Part shown: piece by piece, positions 36,641-49,248 of the stretch
Layout of the letters: each line of letters starts with the position of its first letter
Position numbering within the stretch: the stretch's first letter is position 1
DNA from: Diploscapter coronatus
Taxonomy: Eukaryota; Nematoda; Chromadorea; Rhabditida; Rhabditidae
NCBI GenBank assembly: GCA_964036155.1
Contig: OZ038422.1
Location: 86,141,201-86,205,200 of the forward strand
DNA length: 64,000 nucleotides
Direction: 5' to 3'
Notes under the pieces: model-generated
What the model was told of the DNA's origin: nothing
The model's input: the letters and a program-made list of their open reading frames with translations, nothing else
Database searches by the model: none
Made by a program: the position numbers and the translations under genes

Positions 36641-37373
36641 TACCTGTGCCTAGGTACCCATAGTTTTGCCTGATTCTTACAAAGAATGCCTCTTAATTAC
36701 CGCTAAGATTAATATAATCCTAGATATAATTATATGGTGTGACATAGTGTTTGCAATCGAACTAATATCGCGTTTATCTTCAATAATATATGGCATAAAA
36801 TAAACAAAATAGATGGTATTATTTGTGAAAAGTTCAAATATGACCTAAATATTTGTATATATAAGTAAATCTTTTATGCATACTATTTCATAAAACACAA
36901 ATCTTATTATAAATTATCATACATGCGTTATTAGACGTCTATTCAGACCAGTCTCATCTTTTTTCTTTAGTGTAGTCATTTGACTGTAATGCTTCCGAAC
37001 TTTGACTAATATGAATATTGCACTTGTCGAAATAATAATAGTAATCATTACATTTACGCAATCATTCGAATAATCCACAATTTTACGCTATAATTATTGC
37101 ACAATTAATTATGTAGCAAAATACAGAATTAACTTACTGTTAAGCGTAACACTTGATCGAAAATCTTGACTTCCTGACTATCTTCTGAATATCCGAAGTA
37201 TGCAAAATAATAGATAATTACGTAAAATATTAAACAAAAGCATGCCAAAGCGATATGTACAATAAAGGCTATTTTAAATAGTTGTTTTATTAGGTTTACT
37301 ATTTTTCCATTTGGTGATCTAAAACATTCTAAGTAATTGTTTAATTGCAAATTCTGTAAGTCTACCGAATAAA

Positions 37374-37555
37374 CTCTCCATTATAAACGAGAGAGGTATT
37401 GATAGCGAGAGACCCCCCATCCCGCTCCTTTTTATTTCGCCGTCTTCGCTCTCTCCCCACGTTGACAATGAAAATAGAGTACGCAAATGGCTAACAAAAG
37501 AGGGCGGGGAGAGGGGTCGCTCGATGGCAGTACCTTTCTCGTTTATAATCGAGAG
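37374..37555. repeat. Inverted-repeat element
   Basis: 182 bp. Left CATTATAAACGAGAGAGGTA and right TACCTTTCTCGTTTATAATC are inverted arms that continue into GCGAGAGACCCC and GGGGTCGCTCG. The centre is GC-richer than its surroundings. Confidence 0.8.
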
Positions 37556-37804
37556 TATTAATACTTACTCAGCCAAGGTAAACGATCGATGAAGAGCCAG
37601 AGCACATGAAATAAGTTTACAAATGTTTAAAAATATTTGTTCTACATTATTGATAAACAGTAGGAAGTACTAAACATCATTAATAATGCCAAAATAAAAA
37701 TATTTTAATCGACTTTAAACTACTTACGGGATCATATTCTGACGTATGACAACATAAAGCTTTCACCGCTTGGTAGTTGATAATAAACTTCTTAAATTAA
37801 ACGA

Positions 37805-38037
37805 TACCATAAATCCTCTAATTGAAGTCCCCCTTGGATTTTCAGAACTACCCATTACCCTACTCGAATCATCTTGGGAAGAGTTTTATAATTTTCTTTG
37901 TAGTATTTGAAGCATATTTACTCTTGACTTCAAGTCTCTACGGTGTATAGATGAAGAGTTATAACGGTTTGAAAATTTTCGATTTTTGGGGGTTGAACAA
38001 TAGAAGTCCGGGGGCTTCTATTAGAGGATTTACGGTA
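37805..38037. repeat. Inverted-repeat element with TACC(A/G)TAAATCC ends
   Basis: 233 bp with arms of about 28 bp: left TACCATAAATCCTCTAATTG, right CTATTAGAGGATTTACGGTA, with AGTCCCCC and GGGGGCTT next to them. Probably a MITE. Confidence 0.8.
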
Positions 38038-39407
38038 TTTAATTTTCTTATGGAAACATCGATTTATTTATATAATATAATCAAAATAGGTATCGTTTGT
38101 TCCGATCAAAGAGTGGGCGAGAGTGCGAATAGGCAGTTTTCTGTCTTTCTTTCATTTCAACACAATATTTCTTTCTTGCTGGCCTAAAACGAATGACCAT
38201 GCAGCGCATCACACCCATCCTTATTTCGGGCTTCACGATATCATCTCAATATGGTTAGTTAGTAAATCAATTTACCATTATCCAGAAAGTAATTATTCCA
38301 AACATCTTGAAGGTTATTTCTATCGATAGGAGTCTTTCAAATGTAGTGAATTTTCCACTGACTTTACTAAGGGCTCTTTTCATACGTATAATTAGTATCA
38401 TTGGCATTATAGATAAGCAAAGAATTATATTATGTGGATCCAATAGATTGAAATAAAACGATTTGGCTAAATAATCTAATTTTATAATTGAATAACTGAT
38501 TTTATAAGATTTGAACTTTATATAAATTTAATGTCAATATTCAATATTAATACTTATTATTGGTACTTGTTTTAGTAAGATATAAACTATTTACATACCA
38601 GCTTCAGAATCAATTAAGGTGTAATAAAATGCCTGTGCGTGCCATGTACTATTTTCGAGTTCTGTTATTTAAAATAAGCTTAGTTTTCGGCGTTATTAAT
38701 ATAATTATCTTACTTCGGCAAAATGGCCTTTCATAATAGGTAGAATTCGGATTCCTTATGCATGTATACATATCAAATGAAACTCGAAAGCTGCGCTCAC
38801 GGCCGTTTCGTGACTACTCACTTGCCTTCGACTAGGGTACGTGGGTGTCGCTCTGGCACCTGTGGTTAGAATATTATCATTTCTTATCACAAATAATAAA
38901 GTGATAAATTTGAGTTGAAAATGATCCACAACTCTTATTTTCATAATCAGCACTAAAAATAACTCAAAAATAGTCGCTCATCACCCTGATCAATGATTAG
39001 ATTACTGCATATTTGTAATCAACGTAAAATTCTGAGTGGAACGAATCTCATTTTGGCCCAAAACAATGAACTCTGAAAAAACGATATTTTTGTGCAGGCG
39101 AGAAATTGGGTGTGTGAGTGGAGGTGTTAAGAAGACCTTAGTTGTAGTTCTCTACTAGTAATTCGCACCGCACGGAATATTACGAATCCCTTGTCGACTA
39201 GCACTCGTTCAATACAGTAATACCAAGTACAAAGGTAGAGAACAGTAGGGCGCGGGTAAAATTATGAATGAACAAATTAACGACGAAAGGGGCGTATTTA
39301 TAGGCACGAGTTGCGCCTATGAAGTTAATTCGCCCTTTAAGGCTCAGACAAACTAATTATACGGTTGGTTCTAGAGATGGCTTTTTGACAGAAATGGGAA
39401 TAACAAT

Positions 39408-39610
39408 TATGAACTGTGAGGAAGTAGATATTGCACTCTTTGCAGCTCGTTTTTGCATGAGCTACGTCTCTTCTTCCCCTCGCTATTTCCTTATCCCTTT
39501 CCTTTGCTATCAATTCCGTCTCTTCAGGATGGATTCTATTTCGAGAGGGTTGAGCTTAGGAGGGGAGAAATGCAAACAATGTGCAATATCTACTTCCTCA
39601 CAGTTCATAA
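39408..39610. repeat. Inverted-repeat element
   Basis: Left arm TGAACTGTGAGGAAGTAGAT continuing to ATTGCAC, right arm GTGCAATATCTACTTCCTCA then CAGTTCA; a nearly perfect pair of about 35 nt around a 130-bp pyrimidine-biased centre. Confidence 0.8.
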
Positions 39611-40364
39611 AAGTATGATTCATCAAATGAACAAGTCAGTGGCGACAAATTATACCGTATTTCGATGGTAAAGGAGCTGCGAGTAGATTTTCGAGAATAG
39701 GAATAATGATCTAGTAATCATAGTGTCATTGAAGAGCGTTATTATTCCAATGGATTTGAAGGAGAAATATACTGATCCGGATGTCGAATGACATCAAAGA
39801 TCGTAAAAATTTAGACATTTCGGTATATAATTGAAGTATCAACGAAACAATTTTTCTTTAAAATTAGAGATTTCGCCTACGAAGTTTGCCCGTCAAATAT
39901 TGAAATTTATGAAGACTTGTAATTATAAACAGTGCTTGCGCACGAAAGAGGCGTAACTATGTAATTTAGAAATGTAATCTCGAAAATTTCGAAGAAATGA
40001 AGCACTACTAAGCAAACATCGCGACCAATTCTATTTCTGAATATTCACTAGTGTGGAGACAACCGACATGGGCGAGAAGTTCAAATGCAAAAGAGACAGT
40101 TCCTTTCAAGAAGATACCAAGAATAACAACAAGTACAGGAATGAATTGAATGAGTGTATTTGGGAAGAAGCTCCTTCCAATAACATCTTGAAGAATCAAT
40201 GGTCAAATAAAATTGACTACCTATTTTTATAAATTTAATGTTAGGTTTGTAAATTTTTAAAGCATTATTCTATACTTTTTCTGAATGAGTAATAAATGAT
40301 GGATAATCTTCGTATTCATTGAAAATTGATCTCATTTTGTACAATTGAACAACTATTTAAAAGC

Positions 40365-41300
40365 CATTCCACGAATAACTGTAACAAGGATCCGGACAAC
40401 TGCAAAAGTGTCTCGGATCCGAACCAAACTTATATGGTGGATACACCCATGGGCCCTAATCACAAAAATGGGGGGATCGGGCTCCGCTTCGAAAAGTGGG
40501 CGGGGCTAGGGGGGATCAAAGTTGAGAGTTTTGACGATTTAACTGTAAACAGGAGGTACAAAGAAAACTTTTTTGCTATAAAAGATTTTCGAAAAATTTA
40601 AAAAAGGATGAACATGGCCATGGAATGTACTTTCTAAAAATATATAGACTTTAGGGAATCAACCATTTATTTGGGGTTGGAAGGAGTCCGAAAGCCAAAA
40701 GTGTCGAAAATGACAGTTTCAAAAACATGCATTTTTTGCATAAAATCGACCATAACTCGAAGGTTTATTATTTGCCAGAAAAATTTTATTTCATATTTGG
40801 ATTCTCCAGGTAAAATTACACTAATATCAGTCATAAAATCAATAGGTTAGGTATGACCCTACACTTCATCATTACATCAAAGTTGGCGACCCAAAAATCG
40901 AAATTTCAATTTTGAGGGTTAGATCCCACGACATGTATACCATTCGATAGAGCTCATCAAACTGAGCAACTTTTGTGAAGACACCACATGGTTATCTATA
41001 ATGGTATGCGTGGTATAGAGGTTTGAATGGGTCACCCCACGAAAATGACAAGAATTTGCAAAAATTCATAACTTTTCTAAAATCTTTTATAGCAAAAAAG
41101 TTCTTTGTACCTTCTGACGGGTATAATTTTCAAACTTTAAATTATCATAGCTCCGACCACTCGAGGGCGGGCCTAACCTCCTCGATTTTGTGATTAGGAC
41201 CCATAGGGGTATCCATCTCTATGGTCAAATCACGATTTGTGACTTTTCTGAAATCCATACAACTGTTCGAGTCTTACAAATATACTCTCTTAAGAAAAAA
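40365..41300. mobile_element. Long fold-back element
   Basis: About 0.9 kb. The left arm (to about 40600) and right arm (from about 41075) are inverted copies over more than 150 bp: for example GGTACAAAGAAAACTTTTTT with GCTATAAAAGATTTT on the left and AAATCTTTTATAGCAAAAAA with GTTCTTTGTACC on the right, and CCCTAATCACAAAAA against TTTTGTGATTAGG. The 0.45-kb centre has no coding potential. It is a non-autonomous transposon or fold-back element; a shortened copy is at 36405-36640. Confidence 0.82.
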
Positions 41301-41911
41301 ACGATAATAATTAATTTTCAATCATTTTTATTCTTCAAAGAATGTTCATCAAAAATAAATAACCAAACAGCGTTTACAGCAAAATATTACTCATTGAGAC
41401 AAATGATGAATGAAAGAGAAATTGTTTGAGATCACAGTCTAGGGAGAATTCGTGTTCTCGTTACAATGCGACAAGTTAGGAGGATTTGAAAGATCCACGA
41501 AAATAGAGGCCCATTTTTCTGATCTCAAAAATATCGTGATCAGAAAAATTCGCTTTAAAATGCATGATATGATCTGCATGAAATGATATCATACATTTGG
41601 GTAAAGTTGAGTCGAAATGTGGAAATTTAGCTAGCTTATCTAAAATGGGGCTATATGAGTAAAATTACCCGTAGAAATTCGTCCTTTCGACTCAAATTTA
41701 CCCGAAAAGATGGATAAACGGGTGATGGATGACACGAGCCCGAAAAATAATCTCCAATTTTAGGGACTTTTCATGGGGATAAGAATATTCGAAAAATACG
41801 CAACTCGACGAAAATCATGTGGAGTTAGTAAATGGATAAATTCTATCCTTTTTAGTATAGTAAGTTAAAGTTCCGAGATTGCGAGGTTCCCGAATTACCC
41901 GTTCTGAGGGA

Positions 41912-44229
41912 CTAAAGCTTGAGGAACATAAGCGAGACGGTGGGGTGCTCGGGATCGGCAGACTGCCATTGCTGACCGTTAGTAAGTTTGTAAATCGAGG
42001 GAGGAACCTGAAAATGCAAAACTCTATATATTATTTTGACAAAACAGCAATTTTATAATTATGTCATATCAACAAAAGTTGATCAATCAAGCTCATAAAA
42101 ATGCTATGGAATAGCGAACTTCCACGCTATTAAGGTAAAAAATTCCAAAATAATCGCATAATATATGTCAAATAGAATGATATCATGCGATCTAGTTCCT
42201 GCGAAAGTGTCTATGTTCATGTAATCCGACAGGTTTGCTATTTTCGAACGATAAAAATAGAGATATGACAGATTGTAAAACTCATACCCAGATTTCTCAA
42301 AAACTCAACCCGCAGAAATAATAGTGTGTCGTATTGAGAGAGGAGGAAAGCATGTGGTTTTTTTCTTTCGAAACGATGTTCTATTTTCTATGGGTCGATT
42401 TTCTGCGGGTTTTTGCTGATCGAACTTTGAAAAGTCTGTTCGTACCGTGTAGATCTCGGTGTAGCCCAATTTGAGGAACTGCTGTTTGCTGGCGTTGCTC
42501 GTCGGAATCGAAATCATCCCGTCCACGTTTTCGCCCTTCTGAAATCAATTACTCATAAAAGTCGATAAATTAAAGATTCAAGAAAAGCAATTTGGAAGTA
42601 GTTAATCATTGCGTAGTTGTATGCGAGATAGGACAGATTATGTTTGAAATACAACAACTTTCTATTTTCCAGGAATACGTAAATTAGACCGATGAATATG
42701 AAGGATTGGAGGCGATTTGTACCACAAAGGGAGTGATTTGTACCAACATTTACGAGAAAAGCTTCTACAATTTTGGCACAACTCGTCTCCAACCCGAATA
42801 TTAATTGAAAAAATTAGAAATGCACCTTAACGAGCTCCCTGAGTTTCTCGTATTGCAGACTGAGCATCATGGAGGAGACGCCGAAACGACGATAGTCGGG
42901 CAGCACGTAGAGCATCGACGTCATCCAGACCTGTAAATTTTAGCTAATTATGAAATTGTTCAAATTCGGCTACGAGTACTTTTGTTTCGAGATTTGAAGT
43001 GAGTATTTTTGTCCCAGATGCTATTCCACTTTCCTTTCTCTCGTACGCTATTTCTTCTTTGCATTGGGACAAAAGTACTTTTGAAGTCATAAAATTTGTA
43101 TGAACGAAGATCAGCTTTTCGTGATTATTGAAAAAGATCCAACTTTTGATTAAATGTAGACAATGATAATAAAATATACGAGTTTCGAGCTCACCCTATA
43201 GACAGTAGGATTAGACTTCCAGAAGATGTCTTGACAGTGCTTAAGGATATCGTCCAGTGGAGTGTAGTTGGTTCGGGTCGGAGCGGCACCGAGCGTGTTC
43301 ATCCCATCGAGCTCTTTCTCGCGATTGCGCACTGTCACCAGACTGAAATTCATCAAACAATAGGCGAATTCGCTGTCTTTATTGTTGATTTCGAAATTTG
43401 AGAGGGGTGCAAAGTGATGCGCAGTTATTTTTAATGATTAGAAATACGAGAAATTAATGCGTGAAAAAGAGAGAGACTAGCCTAAAACCATTCTTTCTTC
43501 CGTCATTTTCAATTTCCCAGATTTCAGCATCAATAATAGAATCTTTAAGCTAATAAATAAAACATCCGAATCATGAGCAATACCTCCATTTAGCGTAATA
43601 ATTTTGGAAAATGTTATGCTCATTACGTGGAATTTTATGGAATATTTGAAATGTTTACCTCATTCCCACAGGCACCTCAGCATCGTAGGCGATCATCGAG
43701 TAGGAATGGCGGAGCGCGTCGCGAACGTACTGATCGAAATAGGGCGTCGCGTCCCCGACGTTGCAGCCGATACCCTGAAATTTTGCAAATAATTATTTTT
43801 CAAGACGGCAAAATAAATGTGAACTAAGTCGATTAAAAAGTAAAGTGTCAAATATCTATGGATATTGAGATTATGGTTCGAAAAAATGAAAATAATGCCA
43901 AATTTGATAAAAAAAAAAAAAGTACCTTGAAATGCTCGTCATCCTGAGCGCATAACTTGGTCATGTTGAAGCACGGCTCTCGGTCCATCTTGGTCTTCGC
44001 GATGTGGTACAGCACATTAGCTGCAGGGTTGAACACTGGGACCGCTAAAATTTATAAACTTGTTCTTTTTTTTCTTGTTAAATTTCCGATAAGTGAAGAT
44101 TTTTGACCAAAGTATACAGAAAAGTTTTCAATTTTTAGATCTTCATGAGTTTTCCCAATCATAAATTTCTCAAGCCCTACTTTTAGTCATAGTCCTTGCG
44201 GCGAGCATTGACTTTGACAACACCGTCAT
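41912..44229 (-). CDS. GNAT-family N-acetyltransferase
   Basis: Seven exons (44181-44229, 43926-44044, 43659-43774, 43195-43342, 42826-42930, 42446-42538, 41912-42007) give 241 residues. The GNAT acetyl-CoA motif A is at about 151-170: LYVLPDYRRFGVSSMML, with R-x-x-G-x-S in place of the usual (Q/R)-x-x-G-x-(G/A). A later beta strand and helix (GMISIPTSNASKQQFLKLGY) match the C-terminal GNAT fold. The overall layout resembles arylalkylamine N-acetyltransferase-like proteins of invertebrates; the substrate cannot be told. The start at 44229 gives a basic, hydroxylated N-terminus (MTVLSKSMLAARTMTK) and lies 13 nt after a TTTTCAG acceptor at 44243-44245. Confidence 0.87.
43000..43080. repeat. Small inverted repeat in a GNAT intron
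   Basis: AGTATTTTTGTCCCAGATG pairs with CATTGGGACAAAAGTACT across about 40 bp. A further AGTACTTTTGT lies just upstream. A hairpin or MITE remnant. Confidence 0.6.
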
Positions 44230-47200
44230 TCTGCTGGGTCGACTGAAAACTGAAATAATTGAAGATAAGTAGGATAATTAACGAGATAATTGGCCAATTA
44301 AATAATTAACTAGCGATATAGTTGATCGACTAGAAAAGTTTCCGAGTCAAAGTAACAAAGTAGCAGCAACCGAAATGAAATAGTGGCATTGTGTGGTGGA
44401 CGAAAAGCGGGTAATAAATTGTGGAGAAAAACTCGAATGAAAAATTGGGAAATTATGATTTTTAGGAGAAAAATAAAAAAATGAAGGATAATAAGATAAA
44501 AATGGACTTAGACTAGACATGATGATGAAATGACGCACAAGGATATGCATGAAATAGGCTAAAATCGATTTCTCGGTGCATGCTGTCTCTTTCCCGCCCT
44601 CAAACACAATGCATGAGAACAGCAGCCCTGAGGGAGAGATGAGTCAGCATCAATGAAAAGTAGGTTAGTCAGGGTTTTGAAAGAATCAACCCATAATGTT
44701 TGGGGTAGAACAAAATTAACCCAAAAGTATCTGAACCTGAAATCGATTTAACCCAAAGCATAAGTACCTGAAGTTGCATTATGAATAGCACCCATTTTGC
44801 ACTGGGTGCATGTGAGAAAAAGAAGACTTGCGAAAATGATGAAACATGACAAAGAAGAAGCCTTGCAACTGGTTGCACCTTTGTTTTATAACTGTGGAAG
44901 TTTCTAGTTCATATTTGCCCTTATCTATGATTTCCTTTCCATAGTTCGTCATTTTTTGCTATCATAGACTAGTGATCATGATGTAAAATGAACAAAGGCA
45001 GTGAAATATATCAAAGAGAGGGGGTGGAAAATTACGAATTCGAAAAGACGAATGGTCAGAGAAGCAACGAGAAATAGAGCGAAACATAAACATTGATGCC
45101 AAAATATCTGTCGCGTAAATAGTCGAATCATCGAGCGCTGATATCACAAGCATTTCGGTCTCTGGTAAACTTCCTACGCTTCAAGATTAGTCATGAACAG
45201 TGAATGGAGAATAGAACATCTTGATTGAAAGCTATTGGAGAAAAGTAGCCATTTTTAAATTAAAATTTAGCATGGAGCATGCAAATGATCATTTTGAAAT
45301 TTATCGCTAAGAGGAAAAAATCTAGATCAGAAGATCAATAAAATGCAAAAGAAAAATCTGAAGCGTTAATGCACGATAAATTTAACGAATTAGGAAAACT
45401 TGATCGAACGACTAATCTGAATGACAGAAGGATAAAGGATTTGGATATTAAATGTCTGGAACCACTAACATCCCGCCCACAATTCATTAAACATGAAAGT
45501 GATTCCAGATGTTTAAAACTTTGCAACAGTTTTTTATTCGAAAAAGAAGATTCTTGAAAATTTTATCATTCTTAATAAAAATAGGTGAACCTTCGAAAAT
45601 TCAGAAAAAATCAAACAGTCAGAAGAATTTCATTCAAACTTCTCCATAGTTTAGCAGACAAAGCATGGGGTAAAAGTACGCGCTTTCAGAAAGGAGAAAA
45701 GAATGAAACAGTCTAAAGACGAAATGCGAGGCTTCTAAAAATAGAACTGAAGAAGTGTCATAAAAGAGAATAAAAGCCCGGTTGAAGACTGTCTTCTAAA
45801 ATTGAAAAATTCTAGATTTATTGGCCCTAAAACGATATTTTAAATTACGATAATTTTATTCTAGAAATTTGCAACCAAGAGAGAAATTCTTGCTTGAAAC
45901 ATTTGAAATAGATCGTATCTAAACTACGCATAAATAAAGGGGGCGGAGTTTTGGGCAGAAAGAAAGAAATTGGAATATCGCCCAATGGGTAGAAACCATT
46001 CTGATGACCTCATTGGGCTTTGGTTCTTTAGCCCATCCTTAAGTATACAGGTGGTTAGAAACGGAGGGGCAACCTAATGAATAAAGACTTGGCGCAATAG
46101 ACTATGACGCGCAGAGTGAGAGAATGCAACATTCCCTCTGATGCTGAAAGGTAGGGGCGCAAAACCGGATCGGATAATTCGGATTACAGAAAAAGTATGA
46201 AAAGAGACAGAACGTGGAGTTTTGAACACCCAAACTAAAAAAGTTTAGAGCATTATATGAAGCTAAAGAAAAGTTAAAAATGATGGCAAATACTTTTTGT
46301 GAAGTTTGATTCGAAAATAGTACAAAAATAGATTGCAATCTCGAAAAGTATGCTTAAAACGAGAACAAGTCAATTGCTGAAAGACACATGAATTTCACGA
46401 TTTTATAGAAAAGAGAAGTTTCATGAAAGAGAGCTAAAACTGAGTCAATAAACGTTAAGCAATATTTGTTTTACGTGAGATGTCGAAAAATAAAAATATT
46501 TAGAAGAAAATAGTTAAGGAGAAAACAGTCGAAAACGGCTTACTGGAAGTCCAAAAGCGGTAAGAATCACGAAATTTATAGTACGAAAAAATCGAAGATT
46601 ACTTTTCGGTCCCAAGAAACATGACGGTGACGCAGGCGGAAATGGAAAACCAGCCCAAAGACGAACGCTCAAAGGATTTACAAACAATGTTTCGCAGTTT
46701 CTGCGTCTTATGATCTCTCATTTCACGTGATCACTTTCCTCCTACTTTTGTAAAAATATTCTTTGCTGAACAATAAACGATAAGTTTCACAGGAAGAATA
46801 CGACGAATACAAGAATAAGTATTTTTTAAATCACGATTTTAATGACGTCACTTTGCAAAGATACGGAGAAGAGCAGACATCCAAAAGTTGGTCTTCCGTT
46901 CTCACATGAAAGAACAGTAATCTTACAAAAGTTAAGATAAAGCCGTGAAAAGCGATGGGAAAAACGAAGGAAATGAAAAATCGATCGATTTTAACCGGAT
47001 AGACACCTGCTTTGCATTTGTCGAATTTATCTTCGACCAACGTCATTTTCGACAAGTATCGATTATTGGACCCCAAAATTTCGACTTTATTGATTTTTGC
47101 TTTAATTCTAATTTTCCTGAATTGATTCTGTAGTCTTACCATTCACTAATACCTATTGGCCATTTGAAATCCTAATTATTGCGGTCATTTTGTGATTTGT

Positions 47201-47270
47201 CTAGACAAGATCTTCGCCGAAAATGTGTTTATTCACACTCAAAACTATGATTTTTCCAGAAATCTCCAAA
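44230..47270. other. Spacer between divergent genes
   Basis: 3 kb holding the GNAT leader (-) and the upstream region of the first homeobox gene (+). A 30-codon ATG reading frame at 46623-46715 (start MTVTQAEMEN) could be an upstream exon, but I found no convincing donor. The short inverted repeat GCCCAATGGGT / CATTGGGC is at about 45974-46020. Otherwise AT-rich and featureless. Confidence 0.45.
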
Positions 47271-49248
47271 ATGGGTGATCATAGAAAGATTAATGCTGAT
47301 CCCCAGTCACTTGCTGAACTCAGCCAAGTCATCGAGGAGTACAAAGCATTTCGCGTGGAATATCGTAGGTTTTGAAAATTTTTAAAAATAATATTTGAAG
47401 TTCAGCTACTGTTTTATTAGAAATGAAAATCTGTCAACTAATTTTTAGGACTTTCTAAGTTTTATTCCCACCATATTGCAACTTTTTCAGTCATTGGCGT
47501 TTTTTTTTTTTTCTATAAATTAATAAATTCGTTTGCAATTGCAGGGACTACGTACAAGGACGTGAACAATTACTTCAACAGCCGATTTTTCAGCAACTAT
47601 ACAGATCGATATCCTCTTAAATACTTTTTGGTATTATACTACATTGTTGGAGGTTTAATCAAATTTTTTCAGGCGCTTCAATCTCGATTTGGCTCTCTCG
47701 AAGAATGTCTCCGATTCAAGGATCGTCTGAAGGTCTTCATGCAGGAACAAAGGCGGATTGGGACCGATAAGGCAAAGTATATTCCCGGTCGAGGATTTCC
47801 TCGTCAACAAGTTGGTTATTTAAAAGTTACGGAATTTATCAAGCATTTCCGTCTGAAATTCTACTCGCCTATTACGCGAACAACGCTTACCCGACTTCGG
47901 AGGAACGCAAAAAGCTCGCTGCTCGAACTCGACTTACGGAAATGGTTAATACGTCAAAATTAGGTGGCGAATTCAAAATTTATTTCAGCAAGTGAGGAAG
48001 TGGTTTGAATATTATCGACGTCGCCACAGCAGCACCAATAAGCCCCAGACCCCACAGTTGGTGCGGCGCCTCTCGAGCAACCCGAATTTGCCCTGCCCTC
48101 GTCGCAGTGCCGCGTCCGAAGCGTCGCGTCGTATTCTCAAGTCCTGCATCAAGACAGGTGCGAATTTTCTTGGAAAAAATTTAAAAAAATGCATTTCAGC
48201 CAACCGTGCGGCCCAGAAGAAGCGCGTCAGATTCGTAATGGATGGCGGGCAGGAGGCCAAAGGTAAAAATTTCCTCATTTTTCAAAATTATTTTCAAAGT
48301 CATTTTCTCTTTAAAAAAACAATAGAATTTTCAGCACTTTTCTCATGAGAATCTAAAAAACTTGCTAAGAAATCGGTTTCTCTTCCATAAAACTTCTCTA
48401 GCCAATTTTTTCATGAAAATCTAAGGTTTTTGCAGAGAATTATTTCGTTTTCTTTCAGAAAACCTCGTTTCCTAGAAAAATGCCAAATTTTGCAGCCCCG
48501 AAGAGGAACTGCAATGTGCCGATCCTGTCGACCTACGTCTCGTCTGCCTCCGTCTTCAGCGATGACGACGAAGACATGCCCGGACTGCAACATGTCCAGA
48601 GGTACTGTAATTACAATAACCTTAAGACAATTGAAAGCCCCAAATTTCTCTAGAAATTTGAAACATTGCAAGTTTTCTGAAAAAAATCGAATTTTCAGCC
48701 AGAGTGATGCTGAAGGCGTGAACTCGTTGGTGGATGCCTCTTCGCTGGACACGACGTTGATGGAGGTGGAGATGGAAACTGAAACTGAAACGGAGGCAGA
48801 AAGGGAGCAGGACGAGTACATGACTGAGGCTGCAGGGCAATCAGAAAGTCCAATCCACGACCGCTACACGCTCACCACGCTCAATGAAGTCCAGACGCAT
48901 GGTGGGGAAATTGAATTTTTGCAAAATTACTATTTTGAAATTGAAAAATTCGAAAAATTTTACGTAAAAACTTTTAAAATGTTGTGGAGAATTGTTTAAT
49001 CTCTCGTTTTTCATATGTAAAATTACGAAAAAAAACAATTGGATTTTAGTGAGAAATAAATTTTTTGTAGAAAAGCTAAGATTTTCTAGAAAAAGAAGTG
49101 AAATTAAAAAAACAAAAAAAGAATCTCGAGTTTCGCAGGAAGATCGGCCTTGGAGCTGTTGTACGCGCACGTTCCCTCCGTCGAGCAGGCTTGGAATGCG
49201 GCAGCCTACGAGTGGACCTTCTACAATCCGTACGACTACATCCAGTGA
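47271..49248 (+). CDS. Divergent homeodomain protein, Asn51 replaced by Tyr
   Basis: Nine exons (47271-47364, 47545-47630, 47673-47776, 47812-47944, 47989-48157, 48200-48262, 48496-48601, 48699-48901, 49139-49248) give 355 residues. The start lies 11 nt after a TTTTTCCAG acceptor (47256-47259). A homeodomain spans about residues 97-156: Y8, L16, Y20, YP at 25-26, A35, L40, Q44, W48, F49 and R53 fit the fold, seen in AYYANNAYPTSEERKKLAAR and TEMQVRKWFEYYRRR. Position 51, nearly always Asn and contacting adenine in the DNA, is Tyr here. The N-terminal arm is not basic. The intron inside the domain (47777-47811) is 35 nt and is needed to keep the frame. The tail has KKRVRF, an acidic ETETETEAE stretch and a conserved-looking end with WNAAAYEWTFYNPYDY. 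Probably nuclear; DNA binding is uncertain. Confidence 0.82.

Larger units (their letters stand above)
34445..41911. other. 7.5-kb gene-poor region rich in inverted repeats
   Basis: No spliced gene could be built. The longest ORFs (for example 39319-39618 +, 40326-40601 +, 37129-37350 -) fall inside or next to repeat elements, or are hydrophobic AT-rich reading. It contains five inverted-repeat elements listed separately (36405-36640, 37374-37555, 37805-38037, 39408-39610, 40365-41300). RNA genes too divergent to see by eye cannot be excluded. Confidence 0.55.

Noticed and set aside
39319..39671. Overlapping ORFs of 99 and 72 codons
   Set aside because: They lie across the 39408-39610 inverted repeat and read differently in two frames with no domain.
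46623..46715. Short ATG frame as a first exon of the homeobox gene
   Set aside because: No good donor follows and the gene has its own start just after an acceptor at 47259; left only as a note.
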